Below are positions 18,105-25,103 of a stretch of 30,673 nucleotides of DNA, in pieces. The notes under the pieces are model-generated. The model saw only the letters and a program-made list of their open reading frames with translations. It had not been told where the DNA came from and searched no databases. The position numbers and the translations under genes are program-made. Position 1 is the first letter of the stretch; each line of letters opens with the position of its first letter. The DNA comes from an uncultured Clostridia bacterium (GTDB taxonomy: Bacteria > Bacillota > Clostridia > Christensenellales > UBA1242). Where the stretch lies: NCBI GenBank assembly GCA_937874195.1, contig CALNBM010000048.1, positions 1 through 30,673 on the forward strand. Direction: 5' to 3'.

Positions 18105-18176
18105 ATGCATTTTTTGGTAGGAATAAATATAGGATTTATTCTATTATTGGAGTATTATCTCTTTAATATCAATTAA
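18105..18176 (+). CDS. Possible 23-aa hydrophobic peptide (doubtful)
   Basis: It starts three bases after the HopA1-like gene, with GGAG nine bases upstream, and encodes one likely membrane helix (LVGINIGFILLLEYYLF). It may be a coupled small membrane protein or chance. The remaining gap (18177-18479) has other tiny hydrophobic ORFs on both strands, for example MSTALSIFFALSLFAVY at 18377, with no ribosome binding site that convinces me. Confidence 0.2.
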   Translation: MHFLVGINIGFILLLEYYLFNIN

Positions 18177-18479
18177 TTTTCTAATTTTTAAGTCTGGTTA
18201 TAGTGTCGTCGTTACTAATAATTCTATTAATGGAAATAAAGGTTATAATTATTACTACTGTCAAATAAATAAGCAACACAAAATATGTTTCAACAGGTAT
18301 TATTAAAACCGACTTAATTGTATTTAAATTTTGGAATTTTTCTATAAAAATAAAAAAACTATAATGATTTGAAGCTATGAGCACTGCATTATCAATTTTT
18401 TTTGCGCTTTCTCTTTTCGCAGTTTATTAATGTTATTATTAATGGTATGAAAAGGTTAGAAAAAAATTATAAATAAACA

Positions 18480-20099
18480 CTATGATATATTTTCCTGTAT
18501 CTTATATTGTTCAATGAGGCTATCAATACGAAGTTGCAATTGTTTATCTTTTGGATATTTATTTTTATATGTATCTAAATATTTTTTTAAGTCTGTTTTC
18601 AATAATACATAATGATTTGACATCTTACAAATTGTGTGTGCAAGTTCCCATTTTTCTTCAGTTGTTGTGCCATGTATGTCTGTAATAAAAAAATCTTGTT
18701 TTATCAAGAAAATTAGCAATTTGTGTTGTATTTCATTATCTAGTTTATAATAATCTTTATAAAGTTTACTAAAAGTTTTCGATATAGTTTTTGAATCTTT
18801 TTTTACACTTAAACTTAATATTAAATTTTCTAAACGCGTATTAACAGAATATTTTTCATAGCCATGCTTAAAAGCAAGTGCTTGTTTATGTTCCCAAAAT
18901 GGGTCAAAATAAAATCCGATAGAAATAAGTATGTCATATATTTTGTTCACATTAATATGTTTTAGTATATCATTATGCTCGCATTCTTTACTAAACCAAC
19001 CGTGAATTATACTTGAAATGATTTCTTTGTTTTCTTGTGTATTATCTACTTTAGTTAGAATATATTTCTCTTGCAACTTTATATGGGTTATTTTATCTTC
19101 ATCCGAAAAATAGAATAATGGTTTTAATATTTCTTTAGTTTCATCAGGTCCTGTTATTTTAGTAAATAATTTATAATTATTTTCGTAGTAAATATTAAAT
19201 ATTGCAGTAAAAAAATTGTAATCAATATTTATTCCAGACCGTTTAAAAACATCTTGTAAAGCACCTGAATAAGCATAAGAAACATATTTTTTGTCTTTAA
19301 TTTTTTCTTTATATTGATTAGAGTATTCTTTTGTTGCTTCTTCATGAACAACTGCTAAACATATAGAAAATATCAACCCCATATCTTCATTGTATTTAGT
19401 TTTTTTTATAATTTCATTAAATAAAGTATTTGATTTTATATATGTTCTTATGTTTTTGATTTCTAAAAATTCGACTTGTGGTATATATTTAGAATTTTCT
19501 TTTAAAACATTTTCCAAAGTCTCATTATCATTATCATTTATTTGATAAGTTCTATCAAATACTTTTTCTTTAAATTTCATCAATTCATTTCTATATAATT
19601 CATTTCCATCGATTATTTTTGAATATGTAAGACAAATAACTTTAATACCTTGCAAAATGAGATTATTGACAAATCCTATTATTTGATCAAAATCTATGTT
19701 ACTATTTCTTTCTAAATCATCTAACACACAAATAGTTGTGTAATTTTTATTACTTTTAACTTTACTACTGCCAATTTCCACGCCACCTAGATTAATATTA
19801 AAACCACTAGTTGTTGAAATACCAGCGTTCACTAGTTTAATCACAGGATTAATAATGTTTAAAATCTGTCTTTTGGTTTTTGCAAGACAGTTATACATTT
19901 CAGTATTTACTTCTGCGATATTTTCCTTTCCGAATAAAGATGCATACGCAATTTTATATTTCTTTTTTGATAGTGTTTCCAAGTATTTTGTAACATAATA
20001 TGTTTTACCAATACCCCATTCACCATCAATTAAAATAGCTGACAATTTGTCATTATTTACGAAATTTTCTAATGAACTTTTTAATTCGTTTAATCTCAT
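18480..20099 (-). CDS. KAP-family P-loop NTPase
   Basis: P-loop NTPase of the KAP group (named for Kidins220/ARMS and PifA). The Walker A GEWGIGKT (26-33), with the Trp typical of KAP proteins, and the Walker B ICVLDDLERN (123-132), with the paired Asp and following Arg, are both clear. A mildly hydrophobic stretch (ILNIINPVIKLV, about 79-90) lies between them, where many KAP proteins have a membrane insertion. The 539-aa C-terminal part is helical and unassigned. PifA excludes phage T7 from F-plasmid cells, so an anti-phage role is possible, and the gene sits beside a prophage attachment site. RBS AAAGG is about eight bases before the ATG. Possibly monocistronic cargo of an older island. Confidence 0.75.
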   Translation of the reverse strand: MRLNELKSSLENFVNNDKLSAILIDGEWGIGKTYYVTKYLETLSKKKYKIAYASLFGKENIAEVNTEMYNCLAKTKRQILNIINPVIKLVNAGISTTSGFNINLGGVEIGSSKVKSNKNYTTICVLDDLERNSNIDFDQIIGFVNNLILQGIKVICLTYSKIIDGNELYRNELMKFKEKVFDRTYQINDNDNETLENVLKENSKYIPQVEFLEIKNIRTYIKSNTLFNEIIKKTKYNEDMGLIFSICLAVVHEEATKEYSNQYKEKIKDKKYVSYAYSGALQDVFKRSGINIDYNFFTAIFNIYYENNYKLFTKITGPDETKEILKPLFYFSDEDKITHIKLQEKYILTKVDNTQENKEIISSIIHGWFSKECEHNDILKHINVNKIYDILISIGFYFDPFWEHKQALAFKHGYEKYSVNTRLENLILSLSVKKDSKTISKTFSKLYKDYYKLDNEIQHKLLIFLIKQDFFITDIHGTTTEEKWELAHTICKMSNHYVLLKTDLKKYLDTYKNKYPKDKQLQLRIDSLIEQYKIQENIS

Positions 20100-20177
20100 A
20101 TATTTTACCTTTATATATTGTATTTTATTATAACATATTAGTAATAAAAAGTCTTTAAATTAAAAAAATATTATATT

Positions 20178-20288
20178 ATGCTTTTAAAGGACGAAGAACG
20201 CACACAAGTTAATAAAATTAATAACATTTTCAATACAAATTTTGACAACGATTTTGACAACGATTTTGACAACGAAAAAAATTGCTAA
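20178..20288 (+). pseudogene. Short ORF with FDND repeats, possible integrase tail
   Basis: A 36-codon ORF beginning at an internal ATG without a ribosome binding site; the frame is open back to about 20148. It reads LLKDEERTQVNKINNIF and then three FDND-type repeats before the stop, 21 bases before the tRNA terminator hairpin. Tails of tyrosine recombinases from tRNA-integrating elements often look like this (basic helix, then short repeats) and lie next to the attachment site. That is an impression, not proof. No catalytic R-H-R-Y residues remain, so if it is an integrase only the last about 30 residues survive. Confidence 0.25.
20239..20274 (+). repeat. Three perfect 12-bp tandem repeats
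   Basis: ATTTTGACAACG occurs three times in tandem with no mismatch, encoding FDND in the short ORF. A candidate slippage site or protein-binding array beside the attachment site. Confidence 0.85.
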
Positions 20289-20302
20289 ATCTGTTTTGCA
20301 AG

Positions 20303-20334
20303 AAAAAAGCGACTTTTACGGAATTAAAAGTCGC
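20303..20334 (-). terminator. tRNA terminator (minus strand)
   Basis: GCGACTTTTA and TAAAAGTCGC (20309-20318 and 20325-20334) pair around a six-base loop. Read leftward, the T tract follows at 20308-20303. It sits 15 bases beyond the tRNA 3' end and is probably the original chromosomal terminator of the tRNA-Asn gene. Confidence 0.85.
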
Positions 20335-20349
20335 GATATAAAGGCGTTT

Positions 20350-20399
20350 TGGCTCCTCAGGTAGGGTTCGAACCTACGACCTATCGGTTAACAGCCGAC
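20350..20399 (-). other. 3' half of tRNA-Asn(GUU): candidate attachment-site scar
   Basis: On the minus strand this holds the anticodon arm (GTCGG, loop CTGTTAA with anticodon GTT, CCGAT), a variable loop, the T arm (GTAGG, TTCGAAC, CCTAC) and the acceptor 3' strand CTGAGGAG plus encoded CCA. There is no D arm or 5' acceptor strand (TCCTCAG expected): the sequence becomes AT-rich immediately upstream. A 3' tRNA fragment that keeps its terminator is the normal footprint at one end of an element integrated in a tRNA gene. The geometry puts the element to the right (above 20400) and the chromosome to the left. No intact tRNA-Asn is in the window. Confidence 0.8.
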
Positions 20400-20455
20400 A
20401 ATAAATTAATGAAAAAACACCAATTAAAGCCATTTTTTATTAAAAATTTATTATG

Positions 20456-20478
20456 TACCCTAATTTATACCCTAATTT
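20456..20478. repeat. Tandem 11-bp direct repeats near att (arm-site-like)
   Basis: TACCCTAATTT occurs twice, one base apart, about 57 bases inside the element from the tRNA fragment. Short direct repeats at this distance resemble arm-type binding sites of tyrosine integrases. Confidence 0.5.
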
Positions 20479-20494
20479 TTAGCCAAACTTTTAC

Positions 20495-20722
20495 CTAATG
20501 AAATTTATGTAATTCATCCTTGTGAATATACTCCTTATATTTATTAACAAACTTTTTTATTTTTTTGTTAGAAATATCATAGAGACCACTTTGTAATCCA
20601 CCTGACTCAACAAATTTTTGAAATTTTTTAGGATTTGATTTCTTCCAATTATCAACATCCCAACTTGAAACATCCTTATATTTTCTAAAACCGTCTTTTG
20701 TTATATTTCTATATTTTTTCAT
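20495..20722 (-). CDS. Small phage protein, 75 aa, unknown
   Basis: I do not recognise it. It is basic and aromatic-rich (DVSSWDVDNWKKSNPKKFQ) with no membrane segment, and may bind nucleic acid. The start is the ATG at 20722, because GAGGGGGTGA lies about four bases before it; an upstream in-frame ATG at 20746 would place this Shine-Dalgarno inside the gene. It is the last phage gene before the attachment site, so it could be an excision or replication accessory, but nothing in the sequence shows this. Confidence 0.65.
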   Translation of the reverse strand: MKKYRNITKDGFRKYKDVSSWDVDNWKKSNPKKFQKFVESGGLQSGLYDISNKKIKKFVNKYKEYIHKDELHKFH

Positions 20723-20774
20723 AAAATCACCCCCTCTTAGTGACAAATTTTAAACTGTATTATTTAAATATTTA

Positions 20775-20969
20775 TTAAAAAATATTATTTAAGCCTAAAG
20801 ATAACTGCTCTTGCCTTGTTAGTGAATTGAATTTTATGTTTAAAGTTTCTTTTGGTTCAGCAATTAACTTACCGTCTTCATTTACACGATATACATTATT
20901 AATTCTTCGCAACAACGCTTTCCATGTTGCCAATTCTTCCAGCTGAACATTAGGATATTGCTTTGTTAC
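20775..20969 (-). pseudogene. In-frame continuation of the 257-aa gene after a TAA stop
   Basis: Directly after the stop of the upstream gene, in the same frame, 64 codons stay open and look coding: QYPNVQLEELATWKALLRR, then an amphipathic segment NEDGKLIAEPKETLNIK, ending in GLNNIF. No ATG, GTG or plausible Shine-Dalgarno lies at its head. Either the protein was once 322 aa and a point mutation split it, or the stop is read through, or this is a separate gene with an unusual start. The composition matches the neighbouring phage genes. Confidence 0.5.
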
Positions 20970-21743
20970 TTAAACATCTAACAACGGATTGCATTTATAT
21001 TTTCTAAAATACTCTACCAATTGATTAACACTACTAAACAATAAATTAAATTTTTTCGAACCATAATAACCTGCCATTCTATCACTATTAGTAATTAAAC
21101 TATATTCAACATTATTACCAGCAGACAATGCTAGCATGTAATCGCCGTTATCAATTTCAGCCTTATAAACATTTAACCCAATAATTTCTATACTTCCTAT
21201 TTTTGCCCATGTACGGTAGTTTTCTAAGAATTCTCTACGGTCAATATCGTTGTTTAGTTTCAATAAACGGCTTTCTTTCGTACTTTCTACAATTTCACTA
21301 GTAATATTATCTGACTGGCCAATTAATTGGCCAGTGCTATTTTTTACTTTTTTAAGTGATTTTATCTCTTCAATACTCATATTTTCGTTACAAAGTTTTA
21401 ATTGATATTCTGTTAATGTTAGCATAATACTCAACTGTGTATAAGTATAACCTTTATATTTATCCATAATTAAACCATCAACTGAAAATTTTTTTGCTAC
21501 TGAAATATAATTTTTAACACTACTTTTTTTTAATTTAAATTCCTGTTCAGCAAATTCATATACATTCTTGCAAGGTAACATGGTTTTTTTATTAATAACA
21601 TTTTGGTAATACTCACTAGCATATATAAGTTTGTGGCCAAGCATTATAAATCCACTTTCTATGCCGCTTAATATTTCTTTAATTTCTTTTATATAATTTT
21701 CTGTACTTTGTACAGCATCATACTTAATTACTTTTACTCCCAT
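20970..21743 (-). CDS. Phage/plasmid-type DNA-binding-like protein, 257 aa
   Basis: The first about 100 residues look like the helical, DUF3102-like proteins of phages and plasmids: GFIMLGHKLIYASEYYQNV, then YEFAEQEFKLKKSSVKNYI, a likely helix-turn-helix whose second helix (KKSSVKNYISVAKKF) would read DNA. The C-terminal part (about 175-257) is mixed alpha/beta and unassigned. AAAGGAG lies six bases before the ATG, and rep is only 25 bases upstream, so the two are co-transcribed. A replication or copy-control role fits the position. The frame continues after its stop (20775-20969), so this product may be a truncated version. Confidence 0.5.
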   Translation of the reverse strand: MGVKVIKYDAVQSTENYIKEIKEILSGIESGFIMLGHKLIYASEYYQNVINKKTMLPCKNVYEFAEQEFKLKKSSVKNYISVAKKFSVDGLIMDKYKGYTYTQLSIMLTLTEYQLKLCNENMSIEEIKSLKKVKNSTGQLIGQSDNITSEIVESTKESRLLKLNNDIDRREFLENYRTWAKIGSIEIIGLNVYKAEIDNGDYMLALSAGNNVEYSLITNSDRMAGYYGSKKFNLLFSSVNQLVEYFRKYKCNPLLDV

Positions 21744-21768
21744 CTTTTACTCCTTTGTTTTTATTTAT

Positions 21769-22857
21769 TTAAAAGATATCATCTATACTAAATTGGTTAA
21801 CATTACCAGTTAATATATTTAAATCGATACTTTCACTAGGCGACAACTCGACTACATATCTTTTACTTGCTTTCTTTTCTTTTGTTTTTAAATTTCTAAT
21901 TAATTCTTTTGCTTTATTGTTTTTTATTTTTCTAATTACATCAGTTTTTGAAATAGGTATTTTTGTAGTTTTATCGGTTGTTAAAACGATAAATTTTTCA
22001 GTGGCCTTTTTAATATTAAAATTGCTATCAGATAAAAGGTTGTTAATATCTTGTTCATGTAAATAACTATTCATTTTATTTTTAAAGTTCAAGTTATGAG
22101 TTCTGTAATAACTCTTCTTGTTATACTCAACTTGGTTATTATCTTTTGATAAATATTTAGTTAAATAATTAGTTATTTGCAAATTACTAGATTCAGGCCG
22201 AATTTTTACAATAGTTGTATAACCGTAATTATAAAAAGTATTTTTAAAGTTAAAAATCATATCACCGAATTTAGTTCTTAAAACTTCACCATATTTAGCA
22301 TTAATTACTTTATTGCCATTTATATCAAGTTTTGTCTTACCGTTCTTATCCTTTAAATATTTACGATTGTTTTTTGCAAAAATTAAGTGCTCATCAAAAT
22401 TACAATTACCTATAAAGCCATGAAAGTGAATTGCACCACTTTTATGTTTTTCATTTACTAACAATATTTTTATATCAGAATAATAATATTGCATTTTTTC
22501 TCTGAATATTTTCCACAAATTATTAACACCATTTAAATCAAACCTATCGACATATTGCTCAGAAAAAGTTAGTGTTATAAAATAATTCCAATCATTACAC
22601 AAAGCATAACCATATACATTATCTAACGCCCTTTTTCTAGAATTTTTTAAGGATTGCTTCAATTGAGTTATTTTAACATTATCATTTATAGGGGTTAGTA
22701 TATTATTTTCGTTATATATAAATTTTCGTGTTCTATCAATAGAAGTATCTACATATTCATTTGCATTAACTATAAAAGGTTCTTTATAAACTATTAACTC
22801 TGTTAAATCTATAAATTTATTAACTACAACATTTGCATAATCATGTTTTTGATGCAC
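21769..22857 (-). CDS. Rolling-circle replication initiator (HUH endonuclease)
   Basis: Nicks one strand at the phage origin and stays bound by a tyrosine to start rolling-circle replication. Motif I is FITLTFSE (93-100). Motif II is IHFHGF with the metal-binding HxH (144-146). Motif III is YLTKYLSKD with two tyrosines four residues apart (231 and 235), as in two-tyrosine initiators. 362 aa. The start is GTG at 22857 with AGGGGG about nine bases upstream; an overlapping out-of-frame ATG lies four bases earlier and gives only a few codons. The structured intergenic region upstream is its likely target. A TTGATA box near 22920 may be its -35. Confidence 0.88.
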   Translation of the reverse strand: MHQKHDYANVVVNKFIDLTELIVYKEPFIVNANEYVDTSIDRTRKFIYNENNILTPINDNVKITQLKQSLKNSRKRALDNVYGYALCNDWNYFITLTFSEQYVDRFDLNGVNNLWKIFREKMQYYYSDIKILLVNEKHKSGAIHFHGFIGNCNFDEHLIFAKNNRKYLKDKNGKTKLDINGNKVINAKYGEVLRTKFGDMIFNFKNTFYNYGYTTIVKIRPESSNLQITNYLTKYLSKDNNQVEYNKKSYYRTHNLNFKNKMNSYLHEQDINNLLSDSNFNIKKATEKFIVLTTDKTTKIPISKTDVIRKIKNNKAKELIRNLKTKEKKASKRYVVELSPSESIDLNILTGNVNQFSIDDIF

Positions 22858-22908
22858 ATTATAAATCCCCCTTTTAACAATTATTCAATTTTAATTTACA
22901 CGTTTAAG

Positions 22909-23145
22909 TGTTACCATTATCAAGTAAGGGTAACAACCTTTTTTCTAAGGACCGCACGGGCAAGGCAAGCCAATTGCCCGTGCGGTTATCTTAGAAGTTG
23001 CGCCAAAGGCGCTAGTGTTTATCTCGGTAGGGAGAGTACAGACCAACTTCGAACTTGTCAAAAGTTGCTACGCAAAAATTTAAAAAATTTCGGGCTTTTG
23101 ACAAGCACGCTGTCGGTCTGTTTTTGCTGATTAAGAGATAAACAC
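22909..23145. other. Nested-hairpin intergenic region: likely phage origin and packaging signal
   Basis: GC-rich island in an AT-rich element, with five inverted repeats. TGTTACC/GGTAACA (22909-22915, 22929-22935) lies nearest rep and is a candidate Rep-binding site. ACCGCACGGGCAA and its complement (22951-22963, 22974-22986) form a 13-bp stem, extended by TCTAAG/CTTAGA. GCGCC/GGCGC (23000-23012) has a three-base loop. Three concentric repeats follow: GTGTTTATCTC/GAGATAAACAC (23015, 23135), ACAGACC/GGTCTGT (23038, 23115) and CTTGTCAAAAG/CTTTTGACAAG (23054, 23095), which fold 131 bases into one long imperfect hairpin. No T tract follows any of them, so they are not terminators. Filamentous phages keep both origins and the packaging hairpin in one such region next to the replication gene. 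Confidence 0.75.
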
Positions 23146-23150
23146 CACCG

Positions 23151-23459
23151 CTATGGCTTTCTAGGGTTATAGTCCTTTTTTTTGGCTTTTTTACGGCTAT
23201 TATTATAAATTGGTCTTAAACCACTAAGATATATTTTTAATTTATCAAATACAGATAATTTATAGCCAATATCACTTAAATACAGTAAATTATAGATTTC
23301 GATTTCTTTAAATTTTTTTTGCATATTTTTGAAAATATATTTGTAGATTTTTTTGTTAAACTTTTCAGGTACAAAATCAGAAGTGTCAAGTGTTTGAGCA
23401 AAAGTTTCATAATAATTATTTAATACGCTATTTATTAAATTGTTTTTATTAAATTCCAT
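23151..23459 (-). CDS. Small phage protein, 102 aa, unknown
   Basis: No family recognised. It is helical and aromatic-rich with a basic C-terminal tail (NNSRKKAKKKDYN) and no membrane segment. Its ATG overlaps the Zot stop (TAATG), so it is translated by coupling. The basic tail suggests nucleic-acid contact; it could be the single-strand-binding (pV-like) protein or an assembly helper. Neither can be shown from the sequence. Confidence 0.6.
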   Translation of the reverse strand: MEFNKNNLINSVLNNYYETFAQTLDTSDFVPEKFNKKIYKYIFKNMQKKFKEIEIYNLLYLSDIGYKLSVFDKLKIYLSGLRPIYNNSRKKAKKKDYNPRKP

Positions 23460-24271
23460 TAAATCGCACTCCTTCTTTTATAAAATCCAACAGGTAACTC
23501 ATCGTCTAATTCTTCTAAATATTTTATATAATCTTCAATGGTTTGGCCTATTTCTTGACCCTCTGTAATGTCAATATCAGAACCAATATGACCATCTAAA
23601 AACTTAGGCTTGCACGACTTGTAATCATATATTTTATAAGCATTACAATAAAAAGTTTCAACACACTCTGTATAACAATTTTTATTTGTCTTACCAGAGT
23701 TCATATAAATATCAAATAGTGTAGAATTTTCTATTTTACGCAATTTAATATCAACTCTATATACTTGGCCTAATTGGTCATAATAAGGTTTATAACCTAA
23801 CACTTCCACAAAAGACGATATTTCCCTAATATTAACATCAATTAACATTGGCCGTTGCGTGTCCATGAAAATATCCATGCTGTTATGTCCATGCTGCTCA
23901 AAATAACGACTTTGCCAGTCCGGATAGTAGGCAGACATACGACTGTTAAAGTATTTTTGTGCCTCAGTTATAAAAATAGCCTCATATTCAAAACTGTAAT
24001 GAACATCCACATGTTCATTAGCAAAACCTAGTCTAAAAGGGTTAATTTTTCTATTCTTACGTATTGTATGGCCAAACTTACGCATCTTTAAATCATAGTT
24101 AGCGCTAATGCAATGCTTGGGTATTGTCAAATTAAAACCATTAGCATTTTTATTTAAAATCTCTAAGCGCATTCTTTTATTTCGCTCTCTTTCGAAGGCT
24201 AACTCGTTCGCAATACATGACATATATAATGTTTTACCAACTTTTGGCTTTGCAAAAACAATTGTTATCAT
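23459..24271 (-). CDS. Zot/pI-type filamentous phage assembly ATPase
   Basis: Inner-membrane-associated ATPase that drives extrusion of filamentous phage. The Walker A-like FAKPKVGKT has Ala in place of the first Gly (residues 6-14). The Walker B region is IFITEAQKYFNSR (99-111), with Thr where most have Asp. RYFEQHGHNSMDIFMDTQRP (about 122-141) matches the R-H...D-x-x-TQ stretch of the Zot family (PF05707). No transmembrane helix is visible at the C-terminus, unlike pI of Gram-negative phages, and the protein is short (270 aa). It overlaps the upstream gene by four bases (ATGA) and the downstream one by TAATG. The Zot toxin name comes from the cholera phage; no toxin role is implied here. 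Confidence 0.88.
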   Translation of the reverse strand: MITIVFAKPKVGKTLYMSCIANELAFERERNKRMRLEILNKNANGFNLTIPKHCISANYDLKMRKFGHTIRKNRKINPFRLGFANEHVDVHYSFEYEAIFITEAQKYFNSRMSAYYPDWQSRYFEQHGHNSMDIFMDTQRPMLIDVNIREISSFVEVLGYKPYYDQLGQVYRVDIKLRKIENSTLFDIYMNSGKTNKNCYTECVETFYCNAYKIYDYKSCKPKFLDGHIGSDIDITEGQEIGQTIEDYIKYLEELDDELPVGFYKRRSAI

Positions 24272-24606
24272 TTGTGTTTTTTTCTCTTTTTGTTTTTTTC
24301 TTTAACGGTTAAATAAACAACCCTTCTTTTACCACCTTTAATACCACGATTATTTAAAAAGAAATCAACTGCTTCATTTTTTGTTTTTTTAGGCAAAACA
24401 TTAAAATCATCTACAAACTTATTATTAACTCCATATGTATTTGTTGACAAAATACAAGTTGGTAATTCTAAGTCAATTTTACCATAAATTTTTAAATCTT
24501 TTCGTAATCTTCTTTTACCACTTTTATTAACAGTCCAAGCCTTTTCAGCAGGCACTAGTTCAAGTGAATTTATATCTTTATTTTTTTGCTGTAATTGTCT
24601 TGACAT
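24268..24606 (-). CDS. Small basic phage protein, 112 aa
   Basis: Strongly basic at its C-terminus (KGGKRRVVYLTVKEKNKKRK), otherwise soluble; family unknown. The start is the ATG at 24606, where AAAGGAG lies six bases upstream. A longer reading frame with MFVAPVTLGW would place this Shine-Dalgarno inside the gene and runs into the structured intergenic region. The stop overlaps the Zot start (ATGA). Candidate DNA-binding protein, or a packaging partner of Zot. Confidence 0.6.
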   Translation of the reverse strand: MSRQLQQKNKDINSLELVPAEKAWTVNKSGKRRLRKDLKIYGKIDLELPTCILSTNTYGVNNKFVDDFNVLPKKTKNEAVDFFLNNRGIKGGKRRVVYLTVKEKNKKRKKHK

Positions 24607-24609
24607 AAT

Positions 24610-24745
24610 ATCTCCTTTATAATAAAATAACATTGTCACCCAGCCCAATGTAACGGGAGCCACGAACATGTGTAGTGGACAACAAGGAAGTCAGCAGTGA
24701 CCAATTAATTTGTGAATGTTTAACATTCGGCTAGACCTTGTAAAG
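24610..24745. other. Second structured, GC-rich intergenic region
   Basis: The gap between the pVI-like gene and the small basic gene is less AT-rich than its surroundings. It has inverted repeats ACATTG/CAATGT (24632-24653) and GAATGT/ACATTC (about 24715-24729). It ends in a plus-strand terminator although all genes here run minus. It may be a second replication signal or a plus-strand regulatory RNA. Confidence 0.45.
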
Positions 24746-24769
24746 CCTCAGTTTATCTGAGGTTTTTTT
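24746..24769 (+). terminator. Plus-strand terminator inside a minus-strand gene block
   Basis: CCTCAG-tttat-CTGAGG followed by seven Ts, reading rightward. It overlaps the stop codon of the pVI-like gene. Minus-strand transcripts would have no T tract, so it serves some plus-strand transcript. Confidence 0.65.
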
Positions 24770-25073
24770 ATGCTTTAAACTTAACTACTAAATCAATTAT
24801 AATATATGTATTTATACCTAACACGCCTAACTCAATCAACAACAACCACCAATAATATTTAAATTTTATAATTGACTGTATTACTAAAGATATAATTAAC
24901 CCAATAGTAATTACAAAAAGTATTACAAATATAGGTATAAACAAAAACATATACACTAGTTTACTCAACCCGCCTTGCAACAAAATATCCAAAGCAGGCT
25001 GATAAAACATAAATACAAAATAAGTAACTAATCCTTGTATAATTAATTTTAAAAATGTAAAAAACAATTTCAT
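24768..25073 (-). CDS. Three-helix membrane protein, pVI-like
   Basis: 101 aa, almost all hydrophobic, with three likely membrane helices (about 4-27, 38-66 and 72-95) and few charges in between. TTAGGAG lies seven bases before the ATG. It sits between the anchored surface protein and the assembly genes, the slot of pVI (the minor coat protein that caps the pIII end) in filamentous phages. Assignment is by position and membrane topology only. Confidence 0.65.
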   Translation of the reverse strand: MKLFFTFLKLIIQGLVTYFVFMFYQPALDILLQGGLSKLVYMFLFIPIFVILFVITIGLIISLVIQSIIKFKYYWWLLLIELGVLGINTYIIIDLVVKFKA

Positions 25074-25103
25074 ATATCTCCTAATAAATTTATAGCTTAT
25101 TCT

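Noticed and set aside
18177..18479. Type I toxin-like tiny hydrophobic ORFs
   Set aside because: No ribosome binding sites, no paired antisense promoter, and no recognisable family.
20350..20399. An intact or intron-containing tRNA-Asn
   Set aside because: No D arm or matching 5' acceptor strand (TCCTCAG) lies upstream on the minus strand.
22944..22995. The 13-bp hairpin as a transcription terminator
   Set aside because: No T tract follows on either strand.
22843..23130. A 95-codon plus-strand reading frame over the rep upstream region
   Set aside because: It runs through the nested hairpins, has no ribosome binding site, and its Cys/Arg-rich product looks like a by-product of the inverted repeats.
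23459..24271. Zonula occludens toxin
   Set aside because: The similarity is to the ATPase part shared with phage pI; the toxin fragment of the cholera phage protein is not present.
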